A DNA stretch of 64,000 nucleotides from Modicisalibacter ilicicola DSM 19980 (GCF_900128925.1 NZ_FQUJ01000002.1:220856-284855); one strand, 5' to 3'; positions 51,213 to 61,344 are shown, numbered from the stretch's first letter. Numbers and translations: made by a program. Notes: generated by a model not told the origin, from the letters alone.

Positions 51213-52674
51213 AGCCCGATATACGCGCCAGCAGCGCATTTACCTCGGCCAGGTCCTCGGTGCCCAGGTCCCCCACCGCCGCCTCGAGGCTCAGCGTGTC
51301 GAGCAGGTACTGACGCACGACCTCGACGAACTGGATGCGCAGGTCGTAAAGCTCGGCGCGAGCATCGAGCACGTCCACCAGGTCCCGCAGGCCCAGCTGC
51401 TCGCCCTTCTCCGCTGCTTCCAGGAAGAGCTGGCTGGACTCGATGGAGCGCTTGAGGGCCTCGATCTGTCGCGCGTCCCCTCTCAGACTGCGCAGACGCT
51501 TGCGCACTTCCTGACGGGCCAGGTTGAGACTGTTCGTGTAGGCCGCCTCGCTGGCCAGCACGTTCAGCTCGCCCTGGCGAACGCTGGCGGTCGTGAAACC
51601 ACCGCGATAGATGGGGACGTTGAGCTCCAGGTTCGCCGAGGCGCTCTCGCTGTCCCGAAAGGGGTCGTTGGACTCGCGATCCACGTAGCCCAGGTTGAGG
51701 TTCACTTCCGGGTAGTGGCCGGCACGCCGCACCCCGGTATCCTCCCGGGCGACCCGCTGCTGCTGCCTGGCCAGCCGCACCTCGACATTGCCCGGGGTGC
51801 GCTCGAGCCAGGCCTCCACCTCGCCCCAGTCGCTCTCGATGTCGAGCGACTCCAGGTCTTTCAGGGCCACCCCCGAGAACTCGGGCAGCCGACCGGTGAG
51901 ACGCTGCAGATCGCTGAGGGCGTTCTCGAGTTCGTTCTCGGCACGCACCTGATCGGCGACGGCTTGGTCACGCCGGGACTCGGACTCCAGCAGGTTGATG
52001 CGATCGCCGATGCCCAGATCGAACGCGCGCTGCGCCTGGTTGACCTGCAGGGCCAGCGCTTCGCGCTTGGAGTCGAGCAGACCGAGCTTGCGCGAGGCGA
52101 GATAGGCGTCCAGATAGGCCTCCGACACCATCAGGGCCAGATCGCGCTCGGCCACCGCCACCTGGAGCTCGGCGGCATCGCGCTGCGCCTCGGCCTTGTC
52201 GACCTGGCGCCAGCGTTCGAGGCTGAACAACGGCTGGGTCAGCTGCACCTGCCAGGTGGTGTCCTGGCTTTGCCCTTCGAAGCGCGTCTCGTTGTCGAGG
52301 TCGATGAATTCGTTGCCGGGATCGAAATCGGGGTTACCGGTGTAGTAGTTGTCCGTGTCCTGGTAGAGATAGCCTGCGCTGGCATCGATCTGGGGACGCA
52401 GCCCGGCCCGGGCCTGGGGGACCTGCTGGGCGGTAGCCTGCATGTCGTAGCGCTGGCGGGCGAGCTCGGCGTCGTGTTCCAGCGCCTGGCCGAACAGGGC
52501 GGGCAGCGACGGTAGCGTGGCATCGACCTCGCCCCCGCCGAAGGCGTCAGCGCCCGAGGTGGTGGCCGAGCCTGGGACACCCTCTCCGGACTGCGCAACC
52601 GCCAGCGGTGACAACAGAAGCCCCAGCACAAGACCGGGGCGGGTTAGCGAAGCTCTCATCTTGCGTACTGACAC
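51211..52674 (-). CDS. TolC family outer membrane channel of type I secretion
   Basis: A 487-residue outer-membrane factor with a signal peptide (LTRPGLVLGLLLSPLAVAQ). Two repeated coiled-coil halves are seen, with TolC/PrtF-like segments such as VGDRINLLESESRRDQAVAD-type (here GIGDRINLLESESRRDQAV) and LNLARQEVRKRLRSLRG. A GTG start (52674) with AGGAG nine bases upstream is preferred; an ATG five codons later is possible. It is co-directional with the HlyD and ABC genes (6-base gap), making a full type I system. Confidence 0.88.
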   Translation of the reverse strand: MSVRKMRASLTRPGLVLGLLLSPLAVAQSGEGVPGSATTSGADAFGGGEVDATLPSLPALFGQALEHDAELARQRYDMQATAQQVPQARAGLRPQIDASAGYLYQDTDNYYTGNPDFDPGNEFIDLDNETRFEGQSQDTTWQVQLTQPLFSLERWRQVDKAEAQRDAAELQVAVAERDLALMVSEAYLDAYLASRKLGLLDSKREALALQVNQAQRAFDLGIGDRINLLESESRRDQAVADQVRAENELENALSDLQRLTGRLPEFSGVALKDLESLDIESDWGEVEAWLERTPGNVEVRLARQQQRVAREDTGVRRAGHYPEVNLNLGYVDRESNDPFRDSESASANLELNVPIYRGGFTTASVRQGELNVLASEAAYTNSLNLARQEVRKRLRSLRGDARQIEALKRSIESSQLFLEAAEKGEQLGLRDLVDVLDARAELYDLRIQFVEVVRQYLLDTLSLEAAVGDLGTEDLAEVNALLARISG

Positions 52675-52680
52675 GTCTTG

Positions 52681-54054
52681 TCACTCCTCACGCATGGCCC
52701 GTGCCAGCATGTCGGTGATGGGTTTGGCCACGTAGCTGGCAAAGGTGCGCTCGTCGGTGCGGATCATGACTTCCGCAGGCATGCCGGCCAGCAGCTGCAT
52801 GTTCTCGGTCATCTTCTGCATGCCCCGCTCGGTGACCTTGATGCGCGCCTTGTAATAATGGGTGCCGGTGGCCTCGTCCTTGAAGGTATCGGCACTCACG
52901 TGAATGACTTTACCCTCGACCACGTTGCTCAGGCGCTGATTGAAGGCACTGAAGCGTATCTCGGCCTCCTGGCCTCGGAAGACGTTGTCGACATCCCGGT
53001 CGGGAATGCGTGCCTCGACGACGAAGCCATCATTGGAGGGCACCACTTCCAATAGCGGATCGCCCGGCTGGACCACCGCCCCGAGGGTGTGCACCTGGAG
53101 CCCGACCACGGTGCCCGAGACCGGGGCCATGACGGTGGTACGCTCGACCTGGTCGCTCAAGGCCGTCACGCGCTCCTCGGCATCGGCGACGCTGGCCTGG
53201 GTCTCGCGCAGCTGTTCTCCGATCTCCTGCTGATACTCCTGGCGCTTGAGCTGCTTCTGGACCGCGTTTTCGCTGATCCGGGACTTGAGCCGGGCGATTT
53301 CGGAACGATGCTGGGCAATCTCGCCCTCGTACTGCAGAATCTCGCGCTCGAGCTCGCGCAGGCGCTGGTTGTTGCCGAGCCCTTCCTTGAACAGCGAACG
53401 ATAGTCAGCGGCCTCGTCCTGCAACGACCTCATGCGCGAGCGACTGTTGCGGATCATTGCCTCTAACCCCTCGATCTGCTCGCGCATCTGCACGACCTGC
53501 TCGTCGAGGGCCTCCAGAGTTCCTTGCAGGGCATCCCGACGTGCCGTAAACAGCGCGCGCTGCACCGCCAGCACCTCGTTGACCCGAGACGAGTCGCTCT
53601 CGAGCAGTGCCTCGGGAAAGCTCAGGGACTCGGCGCCCTTCTGCTCGGCCAGCAGACGCACCTCGGCGGCGCGGTTGATCAGGTACTGGGAGCGGGCAAT
53701 CTGCAACTGGGAGAGCGCCTGGGTGTCGCTCAGCACGATCAGCGGATCCCCGGCCTCCACATGATCGCCATCCTCGACGAGGATCTTCTTGACGATACCG
53801 CCCTCCAGGTGCTGCACCGTTTTCTTGAAGGATTCGACGGACACCGATCCCGGCGCCACCACGGCCACCGCCAGGTCGGCGGTGACCGCCCAGCCACCGA
53901 AGCCGCCGAAGGCGAGCATCAGGATCCCGAAACCCAGGCGGCGATAGCGCCGGTCGCCGGTCGGCAGCCTGCTGGCCTGGGACGTGGGGGAGGCAGCGGT
54001 CACCGTCTGACCGGGCATGGCATCGGGGCCGTGTCGATCGTGATCGTTTGCCAT
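52681..54054 (-). CDS. Type I secretion periplasmic adaptor (HlyD/PrtE family)
   Basis: The 457-residue membrane fusion protein has one N-terminal helix (LGFGILMLAFGGFGGWAVTA), a lipoyl motif (GGIVKKILVEDGDHVEAGD), a long coiled coil of about 200 residues (LRELEREILQYEGEIAQHR) and the HlyD C-terminal part (VVPSNDGFVVEARIPDRD). The ATG at 54054 follows GAGGAG. It lies 4 bases after the ABC gene. Confidence 0.92.
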   Translation of the reverse strand: MANDHDRHGPDAMPGQTVTAASPTSQASRLPTGDRRYRRLGFGILMLAFGGFGGWAVTADLAVAVVAPGSVSVESFKKTVQHLEGGIVKKILVEDGDHVEAGDPLIVLSDTQALSQLQIARSQYLINRAAEVRLLAEQKGAESLSFPEALLESDSSRVNEVLAVQRALFTARRDALQGTLEALDEQVVQMREQIEGLEAMIRNSRSRMRSLQDEAADYRSLFKEGLGNNQRLRELEREILQYEGEIAQHRSEIARLKSRISENAVQKQLKRQEYQQEIGEQLRETQASVADAEERVTALSDQVERTTVMAPVSGTVVGLQVHTLGAVVQPGDPLLEVVPSNDGFVVEARIPDRDVDNVFRGQEAEIRFSAFNQRLSNVVEGKVIHVSADTFKDEATGTHYYKARIKVTERGMQKMTENMQLLAGMPAEVMIRTDERTFASYVAKPITDMLARAMREE

Positions 54055-54058
54055 CGGT

Positions 54059-55837
54059 CTACTCCTCGGATTGCGGACCTGGGTTGGTCTGGCCGCCGCG
54101 AATGGCCGCCAGGCGAGTGTTCTTGCCCCCCGCAGCCTGGCTCTTGTCCTTGGCGAGTCCCTGCCGAGCGAACTGGGCCAGGACCTGGTCGCGGGGGCCG
54201 TACAGGCTGACCTGCCCATCCTTGAGGACCAGCAGGTTGTCCATGCTCTTCAGGATGCTGGTGCGATGGCTGATCACGAAGAGCGTGACGCCTTCCGCCT
54301 TGAGGGTGCGCAAGGCCGCGGCCAGGGCGCGCTCGCCGCGGTCGTCGAGATTGGAGTTGGGCTCGTCCAGCACCACCAGTACCGGATTGCCGTAGAGGGC
54401 CCGAGCGAGCCCGACGCGCTGACGCTGGCCGCCGGAAAGCGCCCCGCTCGAGGCGCGAATGTGGGTGTCGTAACCGTTGGGAAGCTGCAGGATCATCTCG
54501 TGCACGCCGGCCTTCCTGGCCGCCTCGACGACCTTCTGGGCATCGACCTCCCCGAAGCGGGCGATGTTCTCGCTGATGGTGCCATCGAACAGCTCGATGT
54601 CCTGGGGCAGATAACCGATGTGAGGTCCCAGTTCGTCGCGATTCCACTGGGTGATGTCGGCGCCGTCCAGGCGCACCGTGCCCACCTGGGGAGGCCAGAC
54701 GCCCAGCAGCACGCGGGCCAGGGTCGTCTTGCCCGCGGCGCTGGGCCCGATGATGCCGACGTGCTCCCCCCGGGATACGTTGAAGTTGACGCCACGCAGG
54801 GTCGCCATGCGCACCCCGGGCGGCGCCGCGGCCACGGATTCGATGGCCACGTCGCCCCTGGGCGCCGGCAGCGACATGCGTCGATCGTCCTGGGGAATCT
54901 GCTCGAGCAGTTCGTTCAGGCGATGATAGGCGCTACGCGATCCGACGAACCCCTTCCAGCTGCCGATCATCTGGTCGATGGGCGCCAGGGCCCGGCCCAT
55001 CAGGATCGAACCGGCGATCATCATGCCCGGCGTCATGCTGCCCTGCAGCACCAGAAAGGCCCCCAATCCCAGGATCAGGGACTGGAACAGGATACGCAGC
55101 ACCTTGGAGGCGTTGGTCAGGGCGCTGGCCCGATCGCTGGCCTGGGACTGCTTGGCGAGAAACTCGTGGTGCCTGCCCGCCCAGCGCCCCATGATGCCTG
55201 GCAGCATGCCCATGGCATGCAGCACCTCGGAATTGCGCAGGTTGCTGTTGGCCAGGTCCTGGGCCTGGATCTGCTCGCTGTTGGCCTCGGCCAGCAAGGT
55301 CTTGGTGGCCTTCTCGTTGGCGACGGCCAAGGCCAGCAGGATGACGCCCGCGGCCGTGGCGAACAGGCCGAGCCACGGGTGAAAGAGAAACAGCACCGCC
55401 AGGTAGACCGGTACCCAGGGGGCATCGAAGAAGGCGAACAGGCCATTGCCGGTCAGGAACTGGCGCAGGTTGGTCAGGTCGCTCAACGGTTGCGCCGATT
55501 GCTGCCCCTGGACCAGCACGCTACGCCGGAACATCGCCGTGTAGAGGCGTCGGTTGATCGTCGTGTCGAGTCGATTGCCGACCCGGATGAGGATTCGCGA
55601 ACGTACTAGCTCCAGGCCACCCATGACGATGAGCAGAAAGACCGCCACCAGGGTGAGCATGAACAGGGTTTCTTCGCTGCGGGTCGTGATGACGCGATCA
55701 TACACCTGCAGCATATAAAGAGGCGGCACCAGCATGAGCAGATTGATGAACATGCTGAAGAACCCCACCGTCATGAAGGAGCCCTTGCAGGCTTTCAGGG
55801 CACGTTGCAGGTCGGTGGCTTCTTTGCGGGTAGCCAT
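54059..55837 (-). CDS. Type I secretion ABC transporter, PrtD type
   Basis: A 592-residue inner-membrane exporter. It has six membrane helices (about 20-310), then an ATPase with Walker A GPSAAGKTTLARVL, signature LSGGQRQRVGLARAL and Walker B LVVLDEPNSNLD. The NSNLD form and absence of a C39 peptidase domain are PrtD hallmarks; such exporters move proteins with uncleaved C-terminal signals. First gene of the operon. The cargo is unknown; the M14 peptidase is a candidate. Confidence 0.93.
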   Translation of the reverse strand: MATRKEATDLQRALKACKGSFMTVGFFSMFINLLMLVPPLYMLQVYDRVITTRSEETLFMLTLVAVFLLIVMGGLELVRSRILIRVGNRLDTTINRRLYTAMFRRSVLVQGQQSAQPLSDLTNLRQFLTGNGLFAFFDAPWVPVYLAVLFLFHPWLGLFATAAGVILLALAVANEKATKTLLAEANSEQIQAQDLANSNLRNSEVLHAMGMLPGIMGRWAGRHHEFLAKQSQASDRASALTNASKVLRILFQSLILGLGAFLVLQGSMTPGMMIAGSILMGRALAPIDQMIGSWKGFVGSRSAYHRLNELLEQIPQDDRRMSLPAPRGDVAIESVAAAPPGVRMATLRGVNFNVSRGEHVGIIGPSAAGKTTLARVLLGVWPPQVGTVRLDGADITQWNRDELGPHIGYLPQDIELFDGTISENIARFGEVDAQKVVEAARKAGVHEMILQLPNGYDTHIRASSGALSGGQRQRVGLARALYGNPVLVVLDEPNSNLDDRGERALAAALRTLKAEGVTLFVISHRTSILKSMDNLLVLKDGQVSLYGPRDQVLAQFARQGLAKDKSQAAGGKNTRLAAIRGGQTNPGPQSEE

Positions 55838-55875
55838 GGGCGCTGCTCGCTGTTAACGGATAAATAGGAGTGTTC

Positions 55876-55898
55876 GGCTTCGTCTGATAAGTCAGCGA
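55876..55898. repeat. Half copy of the 50-bp palindrome family
   Basis: This segment matches 20 of 23 bases of the left arm and centre of copy 1 (ggcttcgtctgataagtcag against ggcgttgtctgaaaagtcag), but no right arm follows. It lies in the leader region of the type I ABC gene. Degenerate, or a chance match. Confidence 0.35.
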
Positions 55899-56077
55899 TT
55901 GAAGCCCAGGGCGTAGCGCTTCCTTGCCCGGCCCAGCGGGCCCAAAGGGTACCAGATTCCTTGCGCGAAAATGAGACAAGAAAGAGACTGCAAGGCGCTA
56001 GAATTAATCTAAACGCCTTACAGACCTGATCTTGGTAGCGAGAGAAGGGTTGAACCGGATTGCCCGCCAGGACCCTC

Positions 56078-57340
56078 TCAGCGATAGACCGGATAGCGGG
56101 CGCAGATGGCCTCGACCTGGCTTTTCACCTCGCCTTCCGCGGCGCTGGAGTCGCCCTTGGCCAGGGCATCGAGAATATCGCAGATCCAGCCGGTCAGTTC
56201 CTTGCACTCATCCTCGCCGAACCCCCGGGTCGTCACGGCAGGGGTACCGATGCGCAGGCCGGAGGTGACGAAGGGGCTCTGGGGATCGCCCGGCACGGCG
56301 TTCTTGTTGACCGTGATGTGAGCGCGCCCCAGGGCGGCATCCGCGTCCTTGCCGGTGATGCCCTGCCTGATCAGCGACACCAGGAAGAGGTGATCCTCGG
56401 TGCCACCGGAAACGATGTCGTAGCCGCGATCGATGAACACGCCGGCCATGGCCTGGGCATTCTTGACCACCTGCTGCTGGTAGCTCTTGAACGCCGGCTC
56501 CATGGCCTCCTTGAAGCACACCGCCTTGGCGGCAATGACATGCATCAGGGGGCCGCCCTGGCTGCCGGGGAAGACCGCCGACTGCAGCTTCTTCTCCACG
56601 CCCGCATCGCCCTCGGAGGAGAGGATCAGGCCACCCCGGGGGCCGCGCAGGGTCTTGTGGGTAGTGGTGGTGACCACATGGGCATGAGGCAGCGGGCTCG
56701 GGTAGACGCCGGCGGCGACCAGGCCGGCGATATGCGCCATGTCGACCAGCAGGTAGGCACCCACCTCGTCGGCGATCTCGCGGAAGCGTTGCCAGTCGAT
56801 GATCTGGGAGTAGGCCGAGAAGCCGGCGATGATCATCTTCGGCTGGTGTTCCCGGGCCAGGGTCGCCACCTGGTCGTAGTCGATGCGGCCGCTGTCGTCG
56901 AGACCGTACTGGATGGCGTGGTAGTGCTTGCCGGAGAAGTTCGGCCTGGCACCGTGGGTCAGGTGGCCGCCGGCATCCAGGCTCATGCCGAGGATGGTGT
57001 CGCCGGGCTTGATCAGGGCCTGAAAGACGGCACTGTTGGCCTGGGACCCGGAATGCGGCTGCACGTTGGCGTAGGTGGCATCGAACAGCTGCTTGGCATA
57101 GTCGATGGCCAACTGTTCGACCACATCGACATGTTCGCAGCCGCCGTAGTAACGCTTGCCGGGATAACCCTCTGCATACTTGTTGGTCAGTTGCGTGCCC
57201 TGGGCCTGCATGACCCGAGGGCTGGCGTAGTTCTCGGAGGCGATCAGCTCGATGTGGGCTTCCTGACGCGCGACCTCCTTCTCCATCGCATCGAACAGGG
57301 CATCATCGAAACCGGCAATCTGCATGTCACGGGTGAACAT
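56078..57340 (-). CDS. glyA: Serine hydroxymethyltransferase
   Basis: A PLP enzyme linking serine, glycine and one-carbon units. The 420-residue protein has [15 protein letters not shown], the PLP-Lys segment [15 protein letters not shown] and [14 protein letters not shown]. Full length. A 20-bp palindrome lies 58 bases upstream of the start. The other neighbours are accessory genes. Confidence 0.96.
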   Translation of the reverse strand: MFTRDMQIAGFDDALFDAMEKEVARQEAHIELIASENYASPRVMQAQGTQLTNKYAEGYPGKRYYGGCEHVDVVEQLAIDYAKQLFDATYANVQPHSGSQANSAVFQALIKPGDTILGMSLDAGGHLTHGARPNFSGKHYHAIQYGLDDSGRIDYDQVATLAREHQPKMIIAGFSAYSQIIDWQRFREIADEVGAYLLVDMAHIAGLVAAGVYPSPLPHAHVVTTTTHKTLRGPRGGLILSSEGDAGVEKKLQSAVFPGSQGGPLMHVIAAKAVCFKEAMEPAFKSYQQQVVKNAQAMAGVFIDRGYDIVSGGTEDHLFLVSLIRQGITGKDADAALGRAHITVNKNAVPGDPQSPFVTSGLRIGTPAVTTRGFGEDECKELTGWICDILDALAKGDSSAAEGEVKSQVEAICARYPVYR

Positions 57341-57397
57341 CGGCGAGCATCCTCGAGTCGGAAAAACCAGGGGCCAACATGATACCCCAGCTCCTGC

Positions 57398-57417
57398 GCC
57401 CTTTCATATGAAAGGGC
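57398..57417. promoter_or_regulatory. Perfect 20-bp palindrome upstream of glyA
   Basis: gccctttcatatgaaagggc is a perfect inverted repeat between the toxin stop and the glyA start. It can be read as an operator for glyA or as an 8-bp hairpin with ATAT loop ending the toxin transcript; there is no T tract after it on the minus strand, which favours the operator. Confidence 0.5.
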
Positions 57418-57450
57418 CTCGAGGCTACCCCGAGAAATTCTAAACCCCAG

Positions 57451-57786
57451 TTAACCTTCCCAGCACCCGAAATGTTCACAAAAGCGCATGCGCACTTTCT
57501 CGAAAACACTCTTCTGCAAACTACCGAATCGTCCGACCATGATGGATTCATTGAGCGTGTAAATCTTCCCATACCTGACCCAGCTCGGCTTGGGGAGCTT
57601 GCCATCGATGAAGCTCTCCTCATGCAGAGGCACCGATTGCTGGTGCTGAGGACTGGAGGTGACAGCCAGACATGCCACGTCGCCATGGTGGTCGGCGCAG
57701 TGAAGCACCAGCACGGGCCTCTTCTTCACTGTTTCCAGATCGGAAAACGGAAAGGGTACCAGAACGACATCACCGGGTTGGTACAT
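57451..57786 (-). CDS. PemK/MazF-family toxin
   Basis: A 111-residue likely mRNA endonuclease of a type II toxin-antitoxin system. The family N-terminus GDVVLVPFPFSDLETVKKRPVLVL and the later PSWVRYGKIYTLNESIM are seen. The start at 57786 (MYQPGD) has GAGG upstream and overlaps the antitoxin end by 17 bases; an ATG six codons earlier is possible. Confidence 0.82.
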   Translation of the reverse strand: MYQPGDVVLVPFPFSDLETVKKRPVLVLHCADHHGDVACLAVTSSPQHQQSVPLHEESFIDGKLPKPSWVRYGKIYTLNESIMVGRFGSLQKSVFEKVRMRFCEHFGCWEG

Positions 57787-57982
57787 CGTTCCATACCTCG
57801 TCATCCTCGTTGTTCCACTCATTATCGAGACTCGATTCCTGGGCATGGGCCAGGCCCTCAAGCTCGCTCCTTTCGGCTTGCTGCGATCTTGTCTTCAGAA
57901 AGTGAGCAAAATCCAGCACTTCACGCTGAAGCGCTTCTGGTAGCTGACTGATCTCGTCGGCAATCTGCTCTGGGGTGCTCAT
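57770..57982 (-). CDS. DUF2281-like antitoxin
   Basis: A 70-residue acidic protein with ISQLPEALQREVLDFAHFL, the helix typical of DUF2281 proteins, and a Trp/Asn/Asp-rich tail (DNEWNNEDDEVWND) likely to wrap the toxin. It precedes and overlaps the MazF-like gene, as expected for the antitoxin. The N-terminus has no evident DNA-binding fold of MazE type. Confidence 0.75.
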   Translation of the reverse strand: MSTPEQIADEISQLPEALQREVLDFAHFLKTRSQQAERSELEGLAHAQESSLDNEWNNEDDEVWNDVPTR

Positions 57983-58081
57983 GCTCTACTCCTCTGGCCG
58001 GCCGGAGTATGGTTGGGCCTCGATGGCAAGATAACAGACCGCATGGCAAGATTCCTCACCACTTGAAACCCTGCAATAAAC

Positions 58082-60631
58082 TCACGCCTCGCCCAGCAAG
58101 CCCAGGCTGGCCATCGGCGTCTGGCGACGTACGCCCCGGGACAGCGCATGACCGATGAGCCCGATGAGCAGCGCCCCGCCGAGCGGCAGGACCAGCCACA
58201 TCGGCCAGTGGATGCGGGGCGCCAGGTCCAGCCAGCCGATATAGACGCCGGCGGCGGCCAGTTCGGCCAGCAATGCGCCCATCAGGCCGCTGGTGAAGCC
58301 CAGCAGCGCGAATTCAACGCCCTGGATGCGCGATATCAGTCGACCGCCGGCGCCGAAGACTCGCAGCAGGCCGCTCTCGTGGGTGCGCAGGGTGTGGCTG
58401 GCGGTCAGCGCGGCGTAGAGCACGCTCACCCCGGCCAGCAGGACGAAGGCCAGCACGAATTCCACCGCCCGGGTGACCTGGGACAGCAGTTCGCGCACCC
58501 GGCCCAGGATCGCCTCGACGTTGATCAGCGACACGCCGGGATAGGCCGACACCAGCTTGCCCGGCACATCGCTGCCATCCTCGACGTGGAAGGCGGTGAT
58601 GTAGCTGTGGCCGAAACGCTCGAGCACCTCGGGTGGAAAGACGATATAGAAGTTGGGCCGGAAGCTGTCCCAATCGAGATTTCGCAGGCTGGTGATCTCG
58701 CCGGTGATGTCCGCGCCGCCGATGGAAAACGTCAGGGTATCGCCGAGATCGACCCCGAAGCGCTCGGCCAGGCCATCTTCCATCGAGATCGGCACGGTGC
58801 CGTCCGCGGGCGATGCGGCGGCATCCGAGGCGAACCAGCTGCCCTTCACCACCCGGTTGCCGGTGGGCACCTCTTCCTTCCAGGTCAGGTTGAGTTCGCG
58901 ACGCAAGGCGTTGTCGCCACGGCTCTCCGGCGGCACGACGTCTTCCGGCGACTGATCGTTGATCGCCACGATGCGCCCGCGCACCATGGGATACAGGGCG
59001 CTGCGACTGGCATCGCCGGCGTTGAGGATGTCCGTGAAGCCGTCGCGCTCGTCGGGCTGGATGTTGATGGCAAAGTAGTTGGGGGTGTCCTCGGGCAACT
59101 GCGCCTGCCAGGTGGTCAGCAGGTCGCCGCGCACCAGGGTGATGATCGCCATGGCAGCGAAGGTCACCGCGAAGGCCAGCAGCTGGCCGAGGCTCGCCTG
59201 GCGCCGCCGCGCCAGCTGCCGCGCTCCCAGCCTGAGGGCCTGGGCAGCGCCACCCGCGCCGTTGCCGAATCGTCCCGCCAGACGCAGCACCGCCCCCAGC
59301 AGCAGCCAGCCCAGTGTCCACAGCACCACCAGCGCCGCCAACCCTCCCAGCAGCAGGCCAAGGGAGAGCATGAAATCGCCGGAATAGAGCCACAGCAGCC
59401 CGCCGAACACCAGGCTCGCCACGCCCACCACCAGCCAGGCCGAGGCCGGCAGCGGATCGAGTTCGCGACGCAGCACCTTGAGCGCGCTGACCTGCTTGAG
59501 ACGCAGTAGGGTCGGACCGGCAAAGCCCACCAGCACCGCCAGGGCGGTCAATATGCCCAGCAGCAGCGGCAGGATGCCCGGAGGCGGCAACTCCAGCGGC
59601 AGAAAGCGCGTCAGCAGTGCCAGCAGCCCCGCCTGTCCCGCCAGACCGAGCAGCGCGCCGATAATCGAGGCGGAGAGCGCCAGCCACAAGAGCTGCAATG
59701 CGAACAGCTGGGTCAATTGACGCTGGGATGCCCCGAAACAGCGCAGCAAGGCGGCGGTATCCAGATGACGGTCGACGTAGCGTCGGGTCGCCATGGCCAC
59801 CGCGACACCGGCGAGCAGCACCGCCGCGAGCCCCGCCAGGCTGAGATATTTCTCGGCCCGCTCCAGGGCGTTGCCGAGCTGGGGGCGGTCCTCGCGCACG
59901 TCCTCGATCTCGACCCCTTGCCGTTCGAGCCGGGCCAGCAGATCCTCGACCCGGGCCACCGCCTGGGGCGGCCCCTTGGCCAGCAGTTCGTATTCGACCC
60001 GGGAGCCGGGGCGCACCAGCCCGGTGGCCTCGAGATCGTCGAGGTGCATCATCAGGCGGGGATTGAAGCTGCCGAAGCCGGCGGACTGGTCGGGTTCGCG
60101 CTCGATCAGCCCGGACACCGGGAACCGGGATTGACCGACCTGAACGCTCTCGCCGATCCCGACATCGAGCAATTGGGCCAGACGCGGCGCGATCCAGATG
60201 CTGCCGGGCGACGGCCCGTGAGCCACCTCCTCGATACCGCCGCCCAGGTCGACGCGCACCTTGCCATAGAGCGGATAGGCCCCGTCGACCACCTTGAGGC
60301 TCGCCGGCTGGAACGAAGCGTCACGACTGGCCATGGAGACCAAGTCGACCTGATCGGCCAGGGTCAGCCCCGCCTCCTCGAGCTGCCGACGCAGGTCGGA
60401 ATCGAAGGGCTTGCCCTGTTCCAGCTTGATGTCGCCACCCACCAGCTGGCCGGCCTGGCGCGTCAGGCCGCGGTCGAGACGATCCAGGAAGAAACCGATC
60501 ATCGTCGAGGCCGCCACCGCCAGGGCCAGGGCCACGAACAGGGCGCGCACGTCGCTGGCCCGCAGGTCGCGGCGCAACCCCTTCAGGGACAGCCGAAGCA
60601 GGCCGCCCCCGCCTCTTGCACCATGACTCAT
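58082..60631 (-). CDS. ybbP: FtsX-like ABC transporter permease (YbbP)
   Basis: An 849-residue membrane protein with four N-terminal-type and later helices arranged as two FtsX domains (about 265-490 and 720-845) around periplasmic parts. It belongs to the YbbP family that partners YbbA beside tesA. The function is not settled; it may work in lipid or lipoprotein traffic. It overlaps ybbA by 4 bases. Confidence 0.88.
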   Translation of the reverse strand: MSHGARGGGGLLRLSLKGLRRDLRASDVRALFVALALAVAASTMIGFFLDRLDRGLTRQAGQLVGGDIKLEQGKPFDSDLRRQLEEAGLTLADQVDLVSMASRDASFQPASLKVVDGAYPLYGKVRVDLGGGIEEVAHGPSPGSIWIAPRLAQLLDVGIGESVQVGQSRFPVSGLIEREPDQSAGFGSFNPRLMMHLDDLEATGLVRPGSRVEYELLAKGPPQAVARVEDLLARLERQGVEIEDVREDRPQLGNALERAEKYLSLAGLAAVLLAGVAVAMATRRYVDRHLDTAALLRCFGASQRQLTQLFALQLLWLALSASIIGALLGLAGQAGLLALLTRFLPLELPPPGILPLLLGILTALAVLVGFAGPTLLRLKQVSALKVLRRELDPLPASAWLVVGVASLVFGGLLWLYSGDFMLSLGLLLGGLAALVVLWTLGWLLLGAVLRLAGRFGNGAGGAAQALRLGARQLARRRQASLGQLLAFAVTFAAMAIITLVRGDLLTTWQAQLPEDTPNYFAINIQPDERDGFTDILNAGDASRSALYPMVRGRIVAINDQSPEDVVPPESRGDNALRRELNLTWKEEVPTGNRVVKGSWFASDAAASPADGTVPISMEDGLAERFGVDLGDTLTFSIGGADITGEITSLRNLDWDSFRPNFYIVFPPEVLERFGHSYITAFHVEDGSDVPGKLVSAYPGVSLINVEAILGRVRELLSQVTRAVEFVLAFVLLAGVSVLYAALTASHTLRTHESGLLRVFGAGGRLISRIQGVEFALLGFTSGLMGALLAELAAAGVYIGWLDLAPRIHWPMWLVLPLGGALLIGLIGHALSRGVRRQTPMASLGLLGEA

Positions 60632-61344
60632 GCTTCCACCTCGTCCCGGTCGAGAGCCGCCAGGCGCCCGGCGTCGAGCCCGAGGCAGCGGTCACAGCGC
60701 CGTGCCAGATGATGATCGTGAGTGACCAGCACCAGGGTGGTGCCCGCCTCGCGGTTGAGCTCGAACAGCAGATCGATGACCTTTCCGCCGGTGCCGCGAT
60801 CGAGATTGCCGGTGGGTTCGTCGGCGAACACCAGCTCGGGGCGCGTGACGAACGCCCGCGCCACCGCCACGCGCTGCTGTTCGCCGCCGGAGAGCTGCTT
60901 GGGCAGATGGTTCATGCGCTCTCCCAGCCCCACCCGGGTCAGCCACTCCCGGGCCTTCGCCTGATGATCGTCGCCCGGCAGCAGTTCCAGGGGCAGCAGC
61001 GTATTCTCCAGGGCGGTCAGGGTGGGCAGCAGTTGAAAGTTCTGGAACACGAAACCGACCCGCCCGGCCCGCAGCCCGGCACGCCCATCCTCGTCGAGAG
61101 AGGGCAGCGACTGGCCGAACAAGGTGAGTTCTCCCCGGGTCGGCGTGTCGAGGCCGGCCAGCAGCCCCAGCAGGGTCGACTTGCCGGCGCCGGAACTCCC
61201 CAGGATCGCCACGCTCTCACCGGGAAACACCTCGAGGTCGAGATTGCTTAGAATATCCAGACGGCGTTCGCCGCTGACGACCTGCTTGCCCAGCCCCCGG
61301 GCATGTAGAATCGGGCTCATTTCACGCGCTTGGGAGTTGGACAT
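60628..61344 (-). CDS. ybbA: ABC transporter ATPase (YbbA)
   Basis: A 238-residue MacB/LolD-like ATPase with Walker [17 protein letters not shown], signature [15 protein letters not shown] and Walker [13 protein letters not shown]. Start at 61344 would overlap the tesA start by 2 bases head to head; an internal Met (61320, MSPILHARG) has a weak ribosome site. It is coupled to ybbP. Confidence 0.88.
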   Translation of the reverse strand: MSNSQAREMSPILHARGLGKQVVSGERRLDILSNLDLEVFPGESVAILGSSGAGKSTLLGLLAGLDTPTRGELTLFGQSLPSLDEDGRAGLRAGRVGFVFQNFQLLPTLTALENTLLPLELLPGDDHQAKAREWLTRVGLGERMNHLPKQLSGGEQQRVAVARAFVTRPELVFADEPTGNLDRGTGGKVIDLLFELNREAGTTLVLVTHDHHLARRCDRCLGLDAGRLAALDRDEVEA

